Shown one piece after another: positions 1 to 7,911 of a DNA stretch of 64,000 nt (within the stretch, counting starts at the first letter, position 1; the number at the start of each line of letters is the position of its first letter). Position numbers and translations under genes: made by a program. The DNA comes from an uncultured Flavobacteriales bacterium. GTDB taxonomy: Bacteria; Bacteroidota; Bacteroidia; Flavobacteriales; Crocinitomicaceae. The notes beneath the pieces are model-generated. The model worked only from the letters and a program-made list of their open reading frames with translations. It searched no databases and was not told the origin of the DNA. Location of the stretch: contig CAMLLB010000002.1 in the NCBI GenBank assembly GCA_946480815.1, positions 62,001 through 126,000 of the forward strand, given 5' to 3'.

Positions 1-692
1 GACGTGCGATCGCGCTGCAAATATCCCAGGACCTAAACCTGCATATATTAATCAACTATGCTTCCAACAAAGCTGCAGCAGAAGAAACATTGAGTTTGAT
101 TCAGCAAGCCGGTGGAACTGGCGAATTAATGCACTTTGATGTAAAAGACGGCGCTGCTGTTAAAGCTGCCGTTGAAAACTGGTATTCCAATAACCCGGAA
201 GGGATAATTCATGTACTGGTAAACAACGCAGGAATTACAAAAGACAACCTGTTCCCTTGGGTAACAGAAGAAGATTGGGATGCAGTATTGAACACTTCGT
301 TGAAAGGAATGTATAACTGTACTCAAGCAATTATACAACGTATGTTGAGACAACGAAGCGGACGCATCATCAATATCGCATCTTTGAGCGGTTTAAAGGG
401 TGTTCCCGGACAAACAAATTATTCTGCGGCAAAAGGTGGCATGATTGCTGCTACGAAAGCACTTTCGCAAGAGATCGCAAAACGGAATATTACTGTAAAT
501 GCAATCGCTCCGGGTTTCATTGAGTCGGACATGACCAGTGACCTGGATATGAATGAATTAAAAAAGATGGTTCCTGCAAACCGCTTTGGAAAAGTGGAAG
601 AAGTAGCGTATCTTGCGAGTTTTTTGGCGTCTGAAAAAGCAGCCTACATAACTGGTGAGGTTATTAATATTAACGGAGGAATTTACGCTTAA
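1..692 (+). CDS. 3-oxoacyl-ACP reductase, FabG-like SDR (5' end outside window)
   Basis: This is an NAD(P)H-dependent short-chain dehydrogenase that would reduce the beta-keto group of ACP-bound chains during polyene extension, in the cytoplasm. The frame is open from base 3 to the left edge, and the first visible residues (RAIALQ) are those that follow the GxxxGIG nucleotide-binding loop in FabG, so only about 15-20 residues are missing. NNAG, the catalytic Ser region (NIASLSG), the YSAAK active-site pair and the PG(F)IESDMT segment are all present. The visible part is about 229 codons. A TTG at 90 is in frame but is not the real start. The next KS gene begins 2 bases after the stop, so it belongs to the pigment operon. 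In the E. coli aryl polyene system ApeQ has this role. Confidence 0.9.
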   Translation, partial: RAIALQISQDLNLHILINYASNKAAAEETLSLIQQAGGTGELMHFDVKDGAAVKAAVENWYSNNPEGIIHVLVNNAGITKDNLFPWVTEEDWDAVLNTSLKGMYNCTQAIIQRMLRQRSGRIINIASLSGLKGVPGQTNYSAAKGGMIAATKALSQEIAKRNITVNAIAPGFIESDMTSDLDMNELKKMVPANRFGKVEEVAYLASFLASEKAAYITGEVININGGIYA

Positions 693-694
693 TT

Positions 695-1918
695 ATGGAA
701 CATCGTGTAGTAATTACCGGAATTGGTGCCTACTCGTGTTTGGGTGAAAACCTGGACACAGTTCTGGAATCCCTGCGCCTTGGCCGCAGTGGAGTTATTT
801 ACGATGAGCAGCGTAAAGACTTTGGTTACCGATCTTGCTTTACCGGAATGGTTGCTGAACCGGACCTGAATCCGTTTTTGTCACGCCGCCAGCGTATCGG
901 GATGCATCAGCCGGCCCGTTTTGCTTTTATGTCTACCAAAGAAGCAATGGAAGGTTCCGGTTTGGATGCAGATTTCCTGGATAAAACCGAAACAGGAATT
1001 ATCTTCGGAAATGATTCAACGGCAGGTGCTGTTGTGGAAACAGTAGATAAAGTTCGTGCAAAAAAGAACACCACACTTATCGGAAGTGGTGACATCTTCC
1101 AAAACATGAACTCCACCGTGAATATGAACCTTTCAACGATTTACAAATTGAAAGGGATGAACTTCACTATTTCTGCTGCCTGTTCTTCAGGTTCTCATTC
1201 GATCGGAATGGGTTATTTGCTGATCAAACAAGGATTGCAGGAACGGGTAGTTTGCGGAGGTGCACAAGAGATCAATGTATATGCTATGGCAAGCTTTGAT
1301 GGATTGGGTGCTTTTTCTGTAAGAGATGCTGCCGCTTCTATGGCAAGTCGTCCGTTCGACAGAGATCGTGACGGTTTGGTTCCATCAGGTGGTGCGGCAA
1401 CTGTGATTATCGAATCATTGGAATCCGCTTTGAAAAGAAATGCACCGATTTATGGAGAAATCGTTGGATTTGGTTTCTCATCAAACGGCGACCATATTTC
1501 AAATCCCAATTTCGACGGTCAGTTCAGATCATTGAACATGGCATTGAAACAAGCGAATTTAACACCAAAAGATATTGATTACGTAAATGCGCATGCTACC
1601 TCAACTCCAATTGGGGATTCAACGGAAGCAGAAGCCATTTTCAACGTACTGGGCTCCAAAGTTCCTGTAAGTTCTACCAAGAGTATGACCGGGCACGAAT
1701 GCTGGATGGCCGGAGCAAGTGAGATCGTTTATTCCTTACTCATGATGAATAATGATTTCATTGCACCGAATATAAATTTTGAAAATCCGGATGAACACTC
1801 GGAAAAGATCAATATCATTCCAAGCTATAAGGAACAAAATATTGATTGCTTCTTATCCAATTCATTTGGATTCGGAGGAACAAATTCCTCATTGATTATC
1901 AAAAAGTTTAAAAAATAG
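695..1918 (+). CDS. Beta-ketoacyl-ACP synthase (FabF/FabB type), catalytically intact
   Basis: A 407-residue condensing enzyme for decarboxylative chain extension with malonyl-ACP. The full Cys-His-His triad is visible: Cys163 in AACSSG, His300 in VNAHATST and His334 in KSMTGHE, with the conserved Lys329. The C-terminal GFGGTNSS loop is present. The ATG lies 2 bases after the ketoreductase stop, and an ACP gene follows 12 bases later, so the three genes form a KR-KS-ACP block. By position and completeness it resembles the ApeR-type KS of aryl polyene clusters, but which KS makes which chain cannot be told from sequence alone. Confidence 0.9.
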   Translation: MEHRVVITGIGAYSCLGENLDTVLESLRLGRSGVIYDEQRKDFGYRSCFTGMVAEPDLNPFLSRRQRIGMHQPARFAFMSTKEAMEGSGLDADFLDKTETGIIFGNDSTAGAVVETVDKVRAKKNTTLIGSGDIFQNMNSTVNMNLSTIYKLKGMNFTISAACSSGSHSIGMGYLLIKQGLQERVVCGGAQEINVYAMASFDGLGAFSVRDAAASMASRPFDRDRDGLVPSGGAATVIIESLESALKRNAPIYGEIVGFGFSSNGDHISNPNFDGQFRSLNMALKQANLTPKDIDYVNAHATSTPIGDSTEAEAIFNVLGSKVPVSSTKSMTGHECWMAGASEIVYSLLMMNNDFIAPNINFENPDEHSEKINIIPSYKEQNIDCFLSNSFGFGGTNSSLIIKKFKK

Positions 1919-1930
1919 AGTACCCTAAAC

Positions 1931-2176
1931 ATGAAAAGAGAAGACATCATTCTTACTACAAAACAATTTTTATCTGACGAGTTTGAGGTTGACGCAACAT
2001 TGATCCAACCTGAAAACAACCTGCAACAAACCCTGGATTTAGATAGTCTTGACTATGTGGATTTAGTTGTAGTGATTGAAGAAAATTTGGGAATTAAACC
2101 AACTGCAGAAGATTTCAAAACGATTGAGACTTTTAACGATTTCTACGATCTGGTTGAGCAACGTTTGAACGCTTAA
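1931..2176 (+). CDS. Acyl carrier protein (pigment cluster ACP 1)
   Basis: An 81-residue acyl carrier protein. The phosphopantetheine attachment serine is Ser39 in DLDSLDYVDL. The fold and length fit a type II ACP. It differs clearly from the other two ACPs of the locus, which share a LTPADIQ...GLDSID pattern, so it probably serves a different set of partners. It sits between the first KS and the LpxL-type acyltransferase, which suggests the acyltransferase may draw its acyl group from an ACP. Confidence 0.9.
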   Translation: MKREDIILTTKQFLSDEFEVDATLIQPENNLQQTLDLDSLDYVDLVVVIEENLGIKPTAEDFKTIETFNDFYDLVEQRLNA

Positions 2177-2182
2177 AGGTGA

Positions 2183-3055
2183 ATGGAACAAAAATGGGAT
2201 GGTAAAACCAAAGGTTCACTTTGGGGGTATAAGTTCTTTATCTACTCTATTCGATTTTTAGGGGTTCGATTTGCTTACTTTTTTTGTATCGGGGTTTCCG
2301 GATATTTCCTGCTTTTTTCACGCAAACCGCGAAGAGCTTTGATTTCCTTTTACCAAAAAGGATTTAATTACTCCAAGCTGCAAGCAATCAGAGCAACAGC
2401 CAGGAACCTGTATCTGTTCGGACAAACACTTATTGACAGAATCGCCTTAAAAACACCTAGAAAAAGAATCTTTACGTTTCGTTTTAACAACGAGGAAGCA
2501 TTGATCAAAATGAACGAAGCCGGTAAAGGCGGTTTTCTTTTTTCAGCTCATTTGGGAAATTGGGAAAATGCCGGAAACCTGCTTGGTGAGCGGATCACAT
2601 TGAAGATCAATATCCTGATGCTCGATGACGAAGTTCAAAAAATCAAAGCTTACCTGGAAGATGCAGCCGGAAAATCACAGTACCGGCTCATTCCGATCAA
2701 GGATGACCTGTCGCACCTCATTTTGATCCACCAGGCATTAAAACGCAACGAACTCATTGCATTGCACGCGGACAGAACAACTGCAGGTCAAAAGAACTTC
2801 CGATTGCCGTTTTTGAATGGTTTCGCGGAATTCCCTGCCGGACCGTTTATTATGGCACATAAATTCAAAGTTCCACTTACCTTTGTGTATGCAGTGAAAT
2901 CGGGAAATACACATTATGAATTAAGTGCTACCAACCCGCTTACCGAATTTGAATCTCCGGAAAAAATTGCGGAAATTTATGCAAAACACCTGGAAGAACA
3001 GGTAAAGGCAAGCCCAACTCAATGGTTTAACTTTTTTGAATATTATGTTGATTAG
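2183..3055 (+). CDS. LpxL/HtrB-family lysophospholipid-type acyltransferase
   Basis: A 290-residue membrane-associated acyltransferase of the lipid A biosynthesis (LpxL/LpxM) family. The catalytic H-x4-E motif is seen as HLGNWE at residues 123-128, and the later LHADRTTAGQKNF and PAGPF blocks also fit the family. There is an N-terminal hydrophobic stretch around residues 19-45. Such acyltransferases are a regular part of aryl polyene and flexirubin loci, where they are thought to attach the acyl chain to a lipid or aromatic acceptor; the acceptor here is not shown by sequence. It starts 6 bases after the ACP stop and its 3' end overlaps the dehydratase start by 11 bases. Confidence 0.85.
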   Translation: MEQKWDGKTKGSLWGYKFFIYSIRFLGVRFAYFFCIGVSGYFLLFSRKPRRALISFYQKGFNYSKLQAIRATARNLYLFGQTLIDRIALKTPRKRIFTFRFNNEEALIKMNEAGKGGFLFSAHLGNWENAGNLLGERITLKINILMLDDEVQKIKAYLEDAAGKSQYRLIPIKDDLSHLILIHQALKRNELIALHADRTTAGQKNFRLPFLNGFAEFPAGPFIMAHKFKVPLTFVYAVKSGNTHYELSATNPLTEFESPEKIAEIYAKHLEEQVKASPTQWFNFFEYYVD

Positions 3056-3464
3056 CAAAGAAAATATTACATCCATCATTCCGCAAAGAGTTCCTTTCGT
3101 GATGATTGACAACCTTTTGACAGCGGATGAAACCGGATTCAAAACCGAATTTAAGATCGCACCGGACAATTTATTCCTGGAAGATCAGGTTTTATCCGAA
3201 TCAGCATTGATCGAAAACATTGCACAAACCTGTGCTGCCGGTTTTGGGTACTTGAATAGCCTGGAAGAAGGCGGTGAACCGAAATTGGGTTTCATTGGAG
3301 CTGTTACCCAGGTTCAAGTTGAAAATGCAGCGAAAGAAAACGATCTGATCGAAACATCAGTAAAGGTTTTGAGCACGTTTGACACGATCCATTTAGTAGA
3401 AGGAACCGCAAAATCAAACGGAAATGTCCTGGTAACCTGCCAAATGAAAATTGTTCTGGCATGA
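3045..3464 (+). CDS. Hot-dog fold dehydratase-like protein (FabZ/ApeI-like) lacking the catalytic His
   Basis: A 139-residue FabZ-like hot-dog protein expected to act on 3-hydroxyacyl-ACP. The opening IIPQRVPFVMIDNLL and the helix ALIENIAQ match FabZ. In an ungapped by-eye alignment with the FabZ block GHFPxxPxxPG...EAMAQ, the active-site Glu is kept (Glu57) but the His of GHFP is Leu43 (NLFL), and the Pro and Gly residues of the block are lost. It could work only with a partner supplying His; the second hot-dog protein at 9272 has both residues. ATG 3045 is preferred over TTG 3036. The gene overlaps both neighbours, indicating translational coupling. Confidence 0.75.
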   Translation: MLISKENITSIIPQRVPFVMIDNLLTADETGFKTEFKIAPDNLFLEDQVLSESALIENIAQTCAAGFGYLNSLEEGGEPKLGFIGAVTQVQVENAAKENDLIETSVKVLSTFDTIHLVEGTAKSNGNVLVTCQMKIVLA

Positions 3465-3889
3465 AAATATTGAAATCATCCATTCTTGTACCTGTCCGTT
3501 TCAGTGAAACGGATGCTATGGGTGTTGTCTGGCATGGAAATTACCTGAAGTTCTTTGAAGATGCCCGGGAACAATTTGGCAGGGATTACGGGATCGAATA
3601 CCTGGATGTGCATGCGCAAGGATATTTCATCCCCATTGTTAAATCAGAGATCTCACATAAAGCTTCTATCTTTTACGGTGAAGGCGCATTGATTAACGTC
3701 ATTTTGGAACAACACGATTCAGCCAAGATCGTATTTCGTTACGAAGTGATCAATCATGCAACAAAACAGGTAGCTGCAACCGGCATGACCATGCAGGTAT
3801 TTATGTTCACTTCCGACCGCACCCTGGAATTAATCAAACCTGAATTTTATCGTATTTGGGAGGAAAAGCAAAATTGGATTGATGCATAA
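3461..3889 (+). CDS. Acyl-CoA/ACP thioesterase, 4HBT (YbgC) family
   Basis: A 142-residue hot-dog thioesterase of the 4-hydroxybenzoyl-CoA thioesterase family. The N-terminal signature is very clear: RFSETDAMGVVWHGNYLKFF with the catalytic Asp18 and the conserved His25 and Asn27. It would release or proofread acyl chains from ACP; ApeK plays that part in aryl polyene systems. Start ATG overlaps the previous stop (ATGA), and the 3' end overlaps the next KS start by 8 bases, so it is translated as part of the same tightly packed operon. Confidence 0.88.
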   Translation: MKILKSSILVPVRFSETDAMGVVWHGNYLKFFEDAREQFGRDYGIEYLDVHAQGYFIPIVKSEISHKASIFYGEGALINVILEQHDSAKIVFRYEVINHATKQVAATGMTMQVFMFTSDRTLELIKPEFYRIWEEKQNWIDA

Positions 3890-4955
3890 ACCGGTTTACA
3901 TACAAACACTTTCAATAGTTACTCCACTTGGAAATACGGTTGAGCAGCATTTTGATGCGTTTCAGAAAGGATTTTCAGGAATCAAACTTGTTGAGAATGC
4001 CGGTTTCCAGGATACCATAATTCCTTTGGCTCAGCGCGAAGAAATTACCGGCAACCGCTACGATACACTCTTAAGAGAGGCGCTTGAAAAAGCACAAGCG
4101 AAATTTTCGGTCCAAACTCAAAGAACGGCTGTTATTGTAAGTTCCACTAAAGGAAATATCGATTTGCTTCCCGGTGATACATTCGCGGAAACATCTTCAA
4201 TCATACAGGAATTCTATCCGGGAACCGAGGTATTTATCATTTCAAACGCCTGTATTTCGGGAGTCATTGCGATCAACACTGCTGCTGATTATCTGCTTGC
4301 CGGGAAATACGACCAGGTACTGGTCATTGGAATTGATGCAGTCTCCGAATTCGTTTCATACGGTTTTCAGAGTTTGTTTGCTTTAAGCAATGAAGCATGT
4401 AAACCTTTTGATAAATCCAGAAATGGAACAACATTGGGAGAAGGGTGCGGAATTGTCCTGGTTTCAAATCAAAAGCCCGACGGTTTTGCCGTTTTGTATA
4501 AAGGAGGTTCTTCATCCAATGACGCCAATCACATTTCAGGTCCATCCAGAACCGGAGAAGGTCTGGTACGCTCCATCGAAAAAACATTGAAAAGAAGTGG
4601 TATTGCTGCTTCAACGATTGATTTTGTTTCAGCTCACGGCACGGCAACTGTATTCAACGACGAAATGGAAAGCATTGCATTCGGCAGAACAAACCTCGAT
4701 CAGGTCCCACTTAACAGTATGAAAGGGTATTTCGGTCATACGTTGGGTGCAGCCGGCATTTTGGAAACCATCATGAGTATAGTTTCCATGGAAAAAAGCA
4801 TCCTGTTCCCAAATCTTGGATTTAGTGAAACCGGAACTTCCGTACCGTTAAATATCATTCAACGCATCGAATCAAAAGAATTGAATACAGTTTTGAAGAC
4901 TGCTTCCGGATTTGGAGGAGGAAATGCAAGTTTAATCTTACAAAAGCTGCCGTGA
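3882..4955 (+). CDS. Short beta-ketoacyl synthase with intact Cys-His-His
   Basis: A 357-residue ketosynthase, about 40-50 residues shorter than the other KS proteins here and than normal FabF. The triad is retained: Cys124 in SNACISG, His252 in SAHGTAT and His286 in KGYFGHTLGA, with Lys281. The start at ATG 3882 overlaps the thioesterase stop; the in-frame TTG at 3879 is less likely. It is followed, with a 4-base overlap, by a KS-N-terminal-like protein, so the two may form a heterodimer as other KS/partner pairs in this locus seem to do. Its cysteine context (ACISG rather than ACSSA) differs from the other KS enzymes. Confidence 0.85.
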   Translation: MHKPVYIQTLSIVTPLGNTVEQHFDAFQKGFSGIKLVENAGFQDTIIPLAQREEITGNRYDTLLREALEKAQAKFSVQTQRTAVIVSSTKGNIDLLPGDTFAETSSIIQEFYPGTEVFIISNACISGVIAINTAADYLLAGKYDQVLVIGIDAVSEFVSYGFQSLFALSNEACKPFDKSRNGTTLGEGCGIVLVSNQKPDGFAVLYKGGSSSNDANHISGPSRTGEGLVRSIEKTLKRSGIAASTIDFVSAHGTATVFNDEMESIAFGRTNLDQVPLNSMKGYFGHTLGAAGILETIMSIVSMEKSILFPNLGFSETGTSVPLNIIQRIESKELNTVLKTASGFGGGNASLILQKLP

Positions 4956-5560
4956 AGATCTTAGCACATAGTTACGTTTGTCCGAAAGGAACTTTTCTGA
5001 ACGGAAAACTGGTCTACAATACAGATGGGGAAGAAAACCCGTTGAAATCCGCCTATCAGCAACTCGGAGCTGAGTACCCGAAGTTCTATAAAATGGATGT
5101 GCTTTCAAAAATGGCATTTATCGGAACAGAATTGCTCCTTCCTTTCTTCCCGAATGACGCCGATCTGGAAAACGAACTTCAATTGATCTTTGCAAACAGT
5201 TCTGCAAGTCAGAATACAGATAACCTGTTCGTAGAAAGTTATGAGCAGCTGAATAATCCGAGCCCATCCCTATTTGTTTACACCTTGCCGAACATCGTTA
5301 CCGGTGAATTGTGCATCCGTCACAAATGGTACGGTGAAAATTGCTTCTTTGTAGAAGAAGCCTTTAATCCGCTTCATTTTTCGGAATGGGCACAAATAGC
5401 GTTAAATAAAGGTAATAATTGCTGTTTATGCGCTTGGGTAGAGGCAAAATCGAATGGAGAACAAGAATGTTTCCTATTTTTGCTGACTAATTCTGAAAAT
5501 AGTGAACATTCAATTGAATTTGAACTTTCAACACTAATTAAACAATACAGAAATGAGTGA
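4952..5560 (+). CDS. Short KS-like protein (ketoacyl-synthase N-terminal-like, non-catalytic)
   Basis: A 202-residue protein without a complete KS fold. The features NSSASQNTD and SPSLFVYTLPNIVTGE resemble the N-terminal beta-ketoacyl synthase-like domain family (Ketoacyl-synt_2 type) that is found beside pigment KS genes in Bacteroidota. The His-containing C-terminal half of a KS is absent and the nucleophile region aligns with a non-Cys residue, so it should not condense by itself. GTG start overlaps the previous KS stop (GTGA), and the 3' end overlaps the next ACP by 8 bases. A structural or chain-length role with the preceding KS is my inference. Confidence 0.6.
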   Translation: MKILAHSYVCPKGTFLNGKLVYNTDGEENPLKSAYQQLGAEYPKFYKMDVLSKMAFIGTELLLPFFPNDADLENELQLIFANSSASQNTDNLFVESYEQLNNPSPSLFVYTLPNIVTGELCIRHKWYGENCFFVEEAFNPLHFSEWAQIALNKGNNCCLCAWVEAKSNGEQECFLFLLTNSENSEHSIEFELSTLIKQYRNE

Positions 5561-5807
5561 CTTAAAAGAAAACCTAAAGGCTCAAATTATTGAGCAATTG
5601 AACCTCGAAGATCTGACACCTGCAGATATCCAGGATGATGCTCCTCTATTCGGAGATCAGGGACTTGGATTGGACTCGATTGACGCATTGGAATTCATCG
5701 TTTTATTGGATTCTAATTACGGAATTAAAATCGCAGACCCAAGCGAAGGGAAAGAGATCTTTCAATCGGTAAATACCTTAGCGGATTACATTTCTAAAAA
5801 TCAATAA
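5553..5807 (+). CDS. Acyl carrier protein (pigment cluster ACP 2)
   Basis: An 84-residue ACP with the phosphopantetheine serine at Ser42 in GLDSIDALEF. It is clearly a paralogue of the ACP at 16850: both carry LTPADIQ(D/N)D, PLFG and GLDSID at matching positions. The KS gene starts at the base right after the stop, giving the order ACP-KS-CLF that is repeated at 16850-19352. It is probably the chain carrier dedicated to that KS/CLF pair. Confidence 0.9.
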   Translation: MSDLKENLKAQIIEQLNLEDLTPADIQDDAPLFGDQGLGLDSIDALEFIVLLDSNYGIKIADPSEGKEIFQSVNTLADYISKNQ

Positions 5808-6983
5808 ATGCGCATCTACGTTACCGGATATGGTGTTATTTCTTCTGTGGGTGAAAACGTAGCAGAAACCTTGCTTTCCCTTCGTTCTGAAAAAACAGGG
5901 ATCGGACAAGGTAAAAAACCATATACAGTGCGTTTTAAAGTAGGTGAAATTGCCTGGACAAACGAAGAACTGATCCGGCGTTTTAGCTTGACGCAAGATG
6001 CTTCCAGAACAGCCATTCTGGGAATGATTGCTGCAAAGGAAGCGTTTAAAGGACATGAACTGAACCCGGAAATCAGAACGGGCTTGATCTCTGGAACCTC
6101 CGTAGGTGGGATGGATGTCAGCGAAATCGCTTACAAAGATTTTCTCAACGGAGAAAGTGATGATCTGAATGTATATAAAAATCATCCCAGCGGCACTACC
6201 AGCGAGCAAATTGCCAAAGAACTGGGAATTGACGGATATGTCAATACCATTTCAACTGCTTGTTCCTCTGCCGCCAACTCCATTATGCTCGGAGCGCGCA
6301 TGCTGTTAAGCGGACAATTGGATCGCGTAGTTGTGGGCGGAACGGACGGACTTTCTCAATTTACCATTTCAGGATTTCGTTCCTTAATGATCTTTGACGA
6401 CGAATGGTGCAGACCTTTTGATGAAACCAGGAAGGGATTGAACCTGGGTGAAGGTGCCGGATTTTTGGTGCTTGAAACAGAAGAAACGATCAAAAAATCA
6501 GGAAAAGAGCCATTAGCAATACTTTCAGGCTGGAGCAATGCTTCGGATGCTTACCATCAAACAGCTTCTTCTCCGGAAGGATTAGGCGCAACACTTTCCA
6601 TGAAAGGCGCTTTGGCAGTTGCCGGTTTGAATCCCGGTGATATTGATTACATCAATGCGCACGGAACGGCAACTCCAAATAATGATCTTTCCGAATCTCA
6701 CGGGATCAAAACAGTTTTCGGATCATCCGTGCCTCCATTCAGTTCCACAAAAGCATATACAGGACATACACTAGCCGCTTCAGGAGGAATTGAAGCCGTA
6801 TTCGGCATCCTGGCATTGAATAAAGGCATTTTACTTCCTAATCTCAACTTTACCCGGGCTATTGAAGAAACTGGCCTTGTACCTGTTAAAAATTACTCGG
6901 AAGGAAATGCGATCCAACATATTTTATCCAACTCATTCGGGTTCGGAGGAAACAACTCAACCATCATCTTAAGCAAGGTTTAA
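5808..6983 (+). CDS. Beta-ketoacyl-ACP synthase (KS of ACP-KS-CLF module A)
   Basis: A 391-residue ketosynthase with complete catalytic residues: Cys152 in STACSSAANS, His285 in INAHGTATPNND and His320 in KAYTGHTLAA, plus Lys315. The C-terminal NSFGFGGNNS loop is intact. It is most like the KS at 17125, sharing the ACSS(A/S)AN and AHGT(A/G)TPNND blocks. It is directly followed, one base after the stop, by a degenerate KS (6985), the arrangement of an ApeO-ApeC type KS-CLF heterodimer. It should carry out the repeated extensions that make either the polyene or the alkyl precursor. Confidence 0.9.
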   Translation: MRIYVTGYGVISSVGENVAETLLSLRSEKTGIGQGKKPYTVRFKVGEIAWTNEELIRRFSLTQDASRTAILGMIAAKEAFKGHELNPEIRTGLISGTSVGGMDVSEIAYKDFLNGESDDLNVYKNHPSGTTSEQIAKELGIDGYVNTISTACSSAANSIMLGARMLLSGQLDRVVVGGTDGLSQFTISGFRSLMIFDDEWCRPFDETRKGLNLGEGAGFLVLETEETIKKSGKEPLAILSGWSNASDAYHQTASSPEGLGATLSMKGALAVAGLNPGDIDYINAHGTATPNNDLSESHGIKTVFGSSVPPFSSTKAYTGHTLAASGGIEAVFGILALNKGILLPNLNFTRAIEETGLVPVKNYSEGNAIQHILSNSFGFGGNNSTIILSKV

Positions 6984-6984
6984 T

Positions 6985-7911
6985 ATGTATTTCATTCAAC
7001 ATATCGAATCAATTACACACCAGGACAGCTTCCGGAAAGAAAATATCTGGAACAACCTGAAACCTTTAACTGCTGAGAATGAACTTATCTCTCCGGATTA
7101 TAAAAATTACATTCCGGTTGCCGCACTGAGAAGATTGAGCACCATTTTACGCATGGGAATTACCGCATCCAAAGAATGCCAGGAAAAAGTTCCGCATGAA
7201 TTTGATGCAATTTCAGTAGGAACAGCACTTGGTTGTTTGACTGATACAGAAAAATTCCTGGTGACGATCAATACCGTAAGCGGAGATATTCTCTCCCCCA
7301 CTGCTTTTATTCAAAGTACCCATAATACGATTTCCGGGCAGATTTCTTTGGATCTGAAAAATCATGCATACAATATGACACATACTCAGAATGCACTTTC
7401 CTTTGAGGTTGCATTAAAAGACGGTCTCTTGTGCATTGACGAAGGAAAAAAATCGGTGCTGGTGGGTGCAGCGGATGAAGCAATTCCTTTTTTGGAAAGA
7501 CTGCGCGGATCCTTGATCGAAACCAATCTTCCTTTTACTTCCGGAGCTACCTTTATGGTATTATCGGGTGAAAAAGAAAGTTCTATTGCTTCTATCCGTG
7601 CCTGTGAAGTTTACTTCTCCGATGAAAGTACGGAACGCCGCGTGGGGCAATTTCTCGTAGCGAACAATTGTGATTTCGAAAATTTGGATCTGGTACTTGA
7701 AGCTGGCTCTGATTTCAAATCGAAAGCAAAAAATCATATTTCCTTCCCGGAATATACCGGTTTTTACCAAAGTGCTTCTGCTTTTGCTGTTCACATGGCA
7801 AATGATTGGCTGATCAATCATCCGGACCACAAACGGATTTTGATCGTGAATAATTTAGAATCCGATAAATTGGGCTTAACGCTCATCTGCAGAAATGAGG
7901 TGGAAGCATAG
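6985..7911 (+). CDS. Chain-length-factor-like KS homologue with Cys replaced by Gln
   Basis: A 308-residue thiolase-fold protein that follows its KS by one base. In a by-eye alignment, the KS nucleophile (ISTACSSAANS) falls on Gln135 in MTHTQNALSFE, the first His on Ala240 and the second His (TGH) on Phe260 in YTGFYQSASAF. All three catalytic residues are therefore lost, and the Cys-to-Gln change is the one known from KS-beta/CLF subunits of type II polyketide synthases. It is expected to pair with the KS at 5808 and set chain length. It is a paralogue of the protein at 18315 (shared RMGI, TAFIQST/TNFVQST and YNMTH blocks). Confidence 0.75.
   Translation: MYFIQHIESITHQDSFRKENIWNNLKPLTAENELISPDYKNYIPVAALRRLSTILRMGITASKECQEKVPHEFDAISVGTALGCLTDTEKFLVTINTVSGDILSPTAFIQSTHNTISGQISLDLKNHAYNMTHTQNALSFEVALKDGLLCIDEGKKSVLVGAADEAIPFLERLRGSLIETNLPFTSGATFMVLSGEKESSIASIRACEVYFSDESTERRVGQFLVANNCDFENLDLVLEAGSDFKSKAKNHISFPEYTGFYQSASAFAVHMANDWLINHPDHKRILIVNNLESDKLGLTLICRNEVEA

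Noticed and set aside
90..692. A 200-residue short-chain dehydrogenase starting at TTG 90
   Set aside because: The frame is open to the left edge and the upstream residues (RAIALQ and on) belong to the same FabG fold, so the gene is longer and cut by the window.
6985..7911. A pseudogene of a ketosynthase
   Set aside because: The frame is intact, the spacing to the KS is one base, and a paralogue with the same kind of losses exists at 18315; this fits a functional chain-length factor rather than decay.
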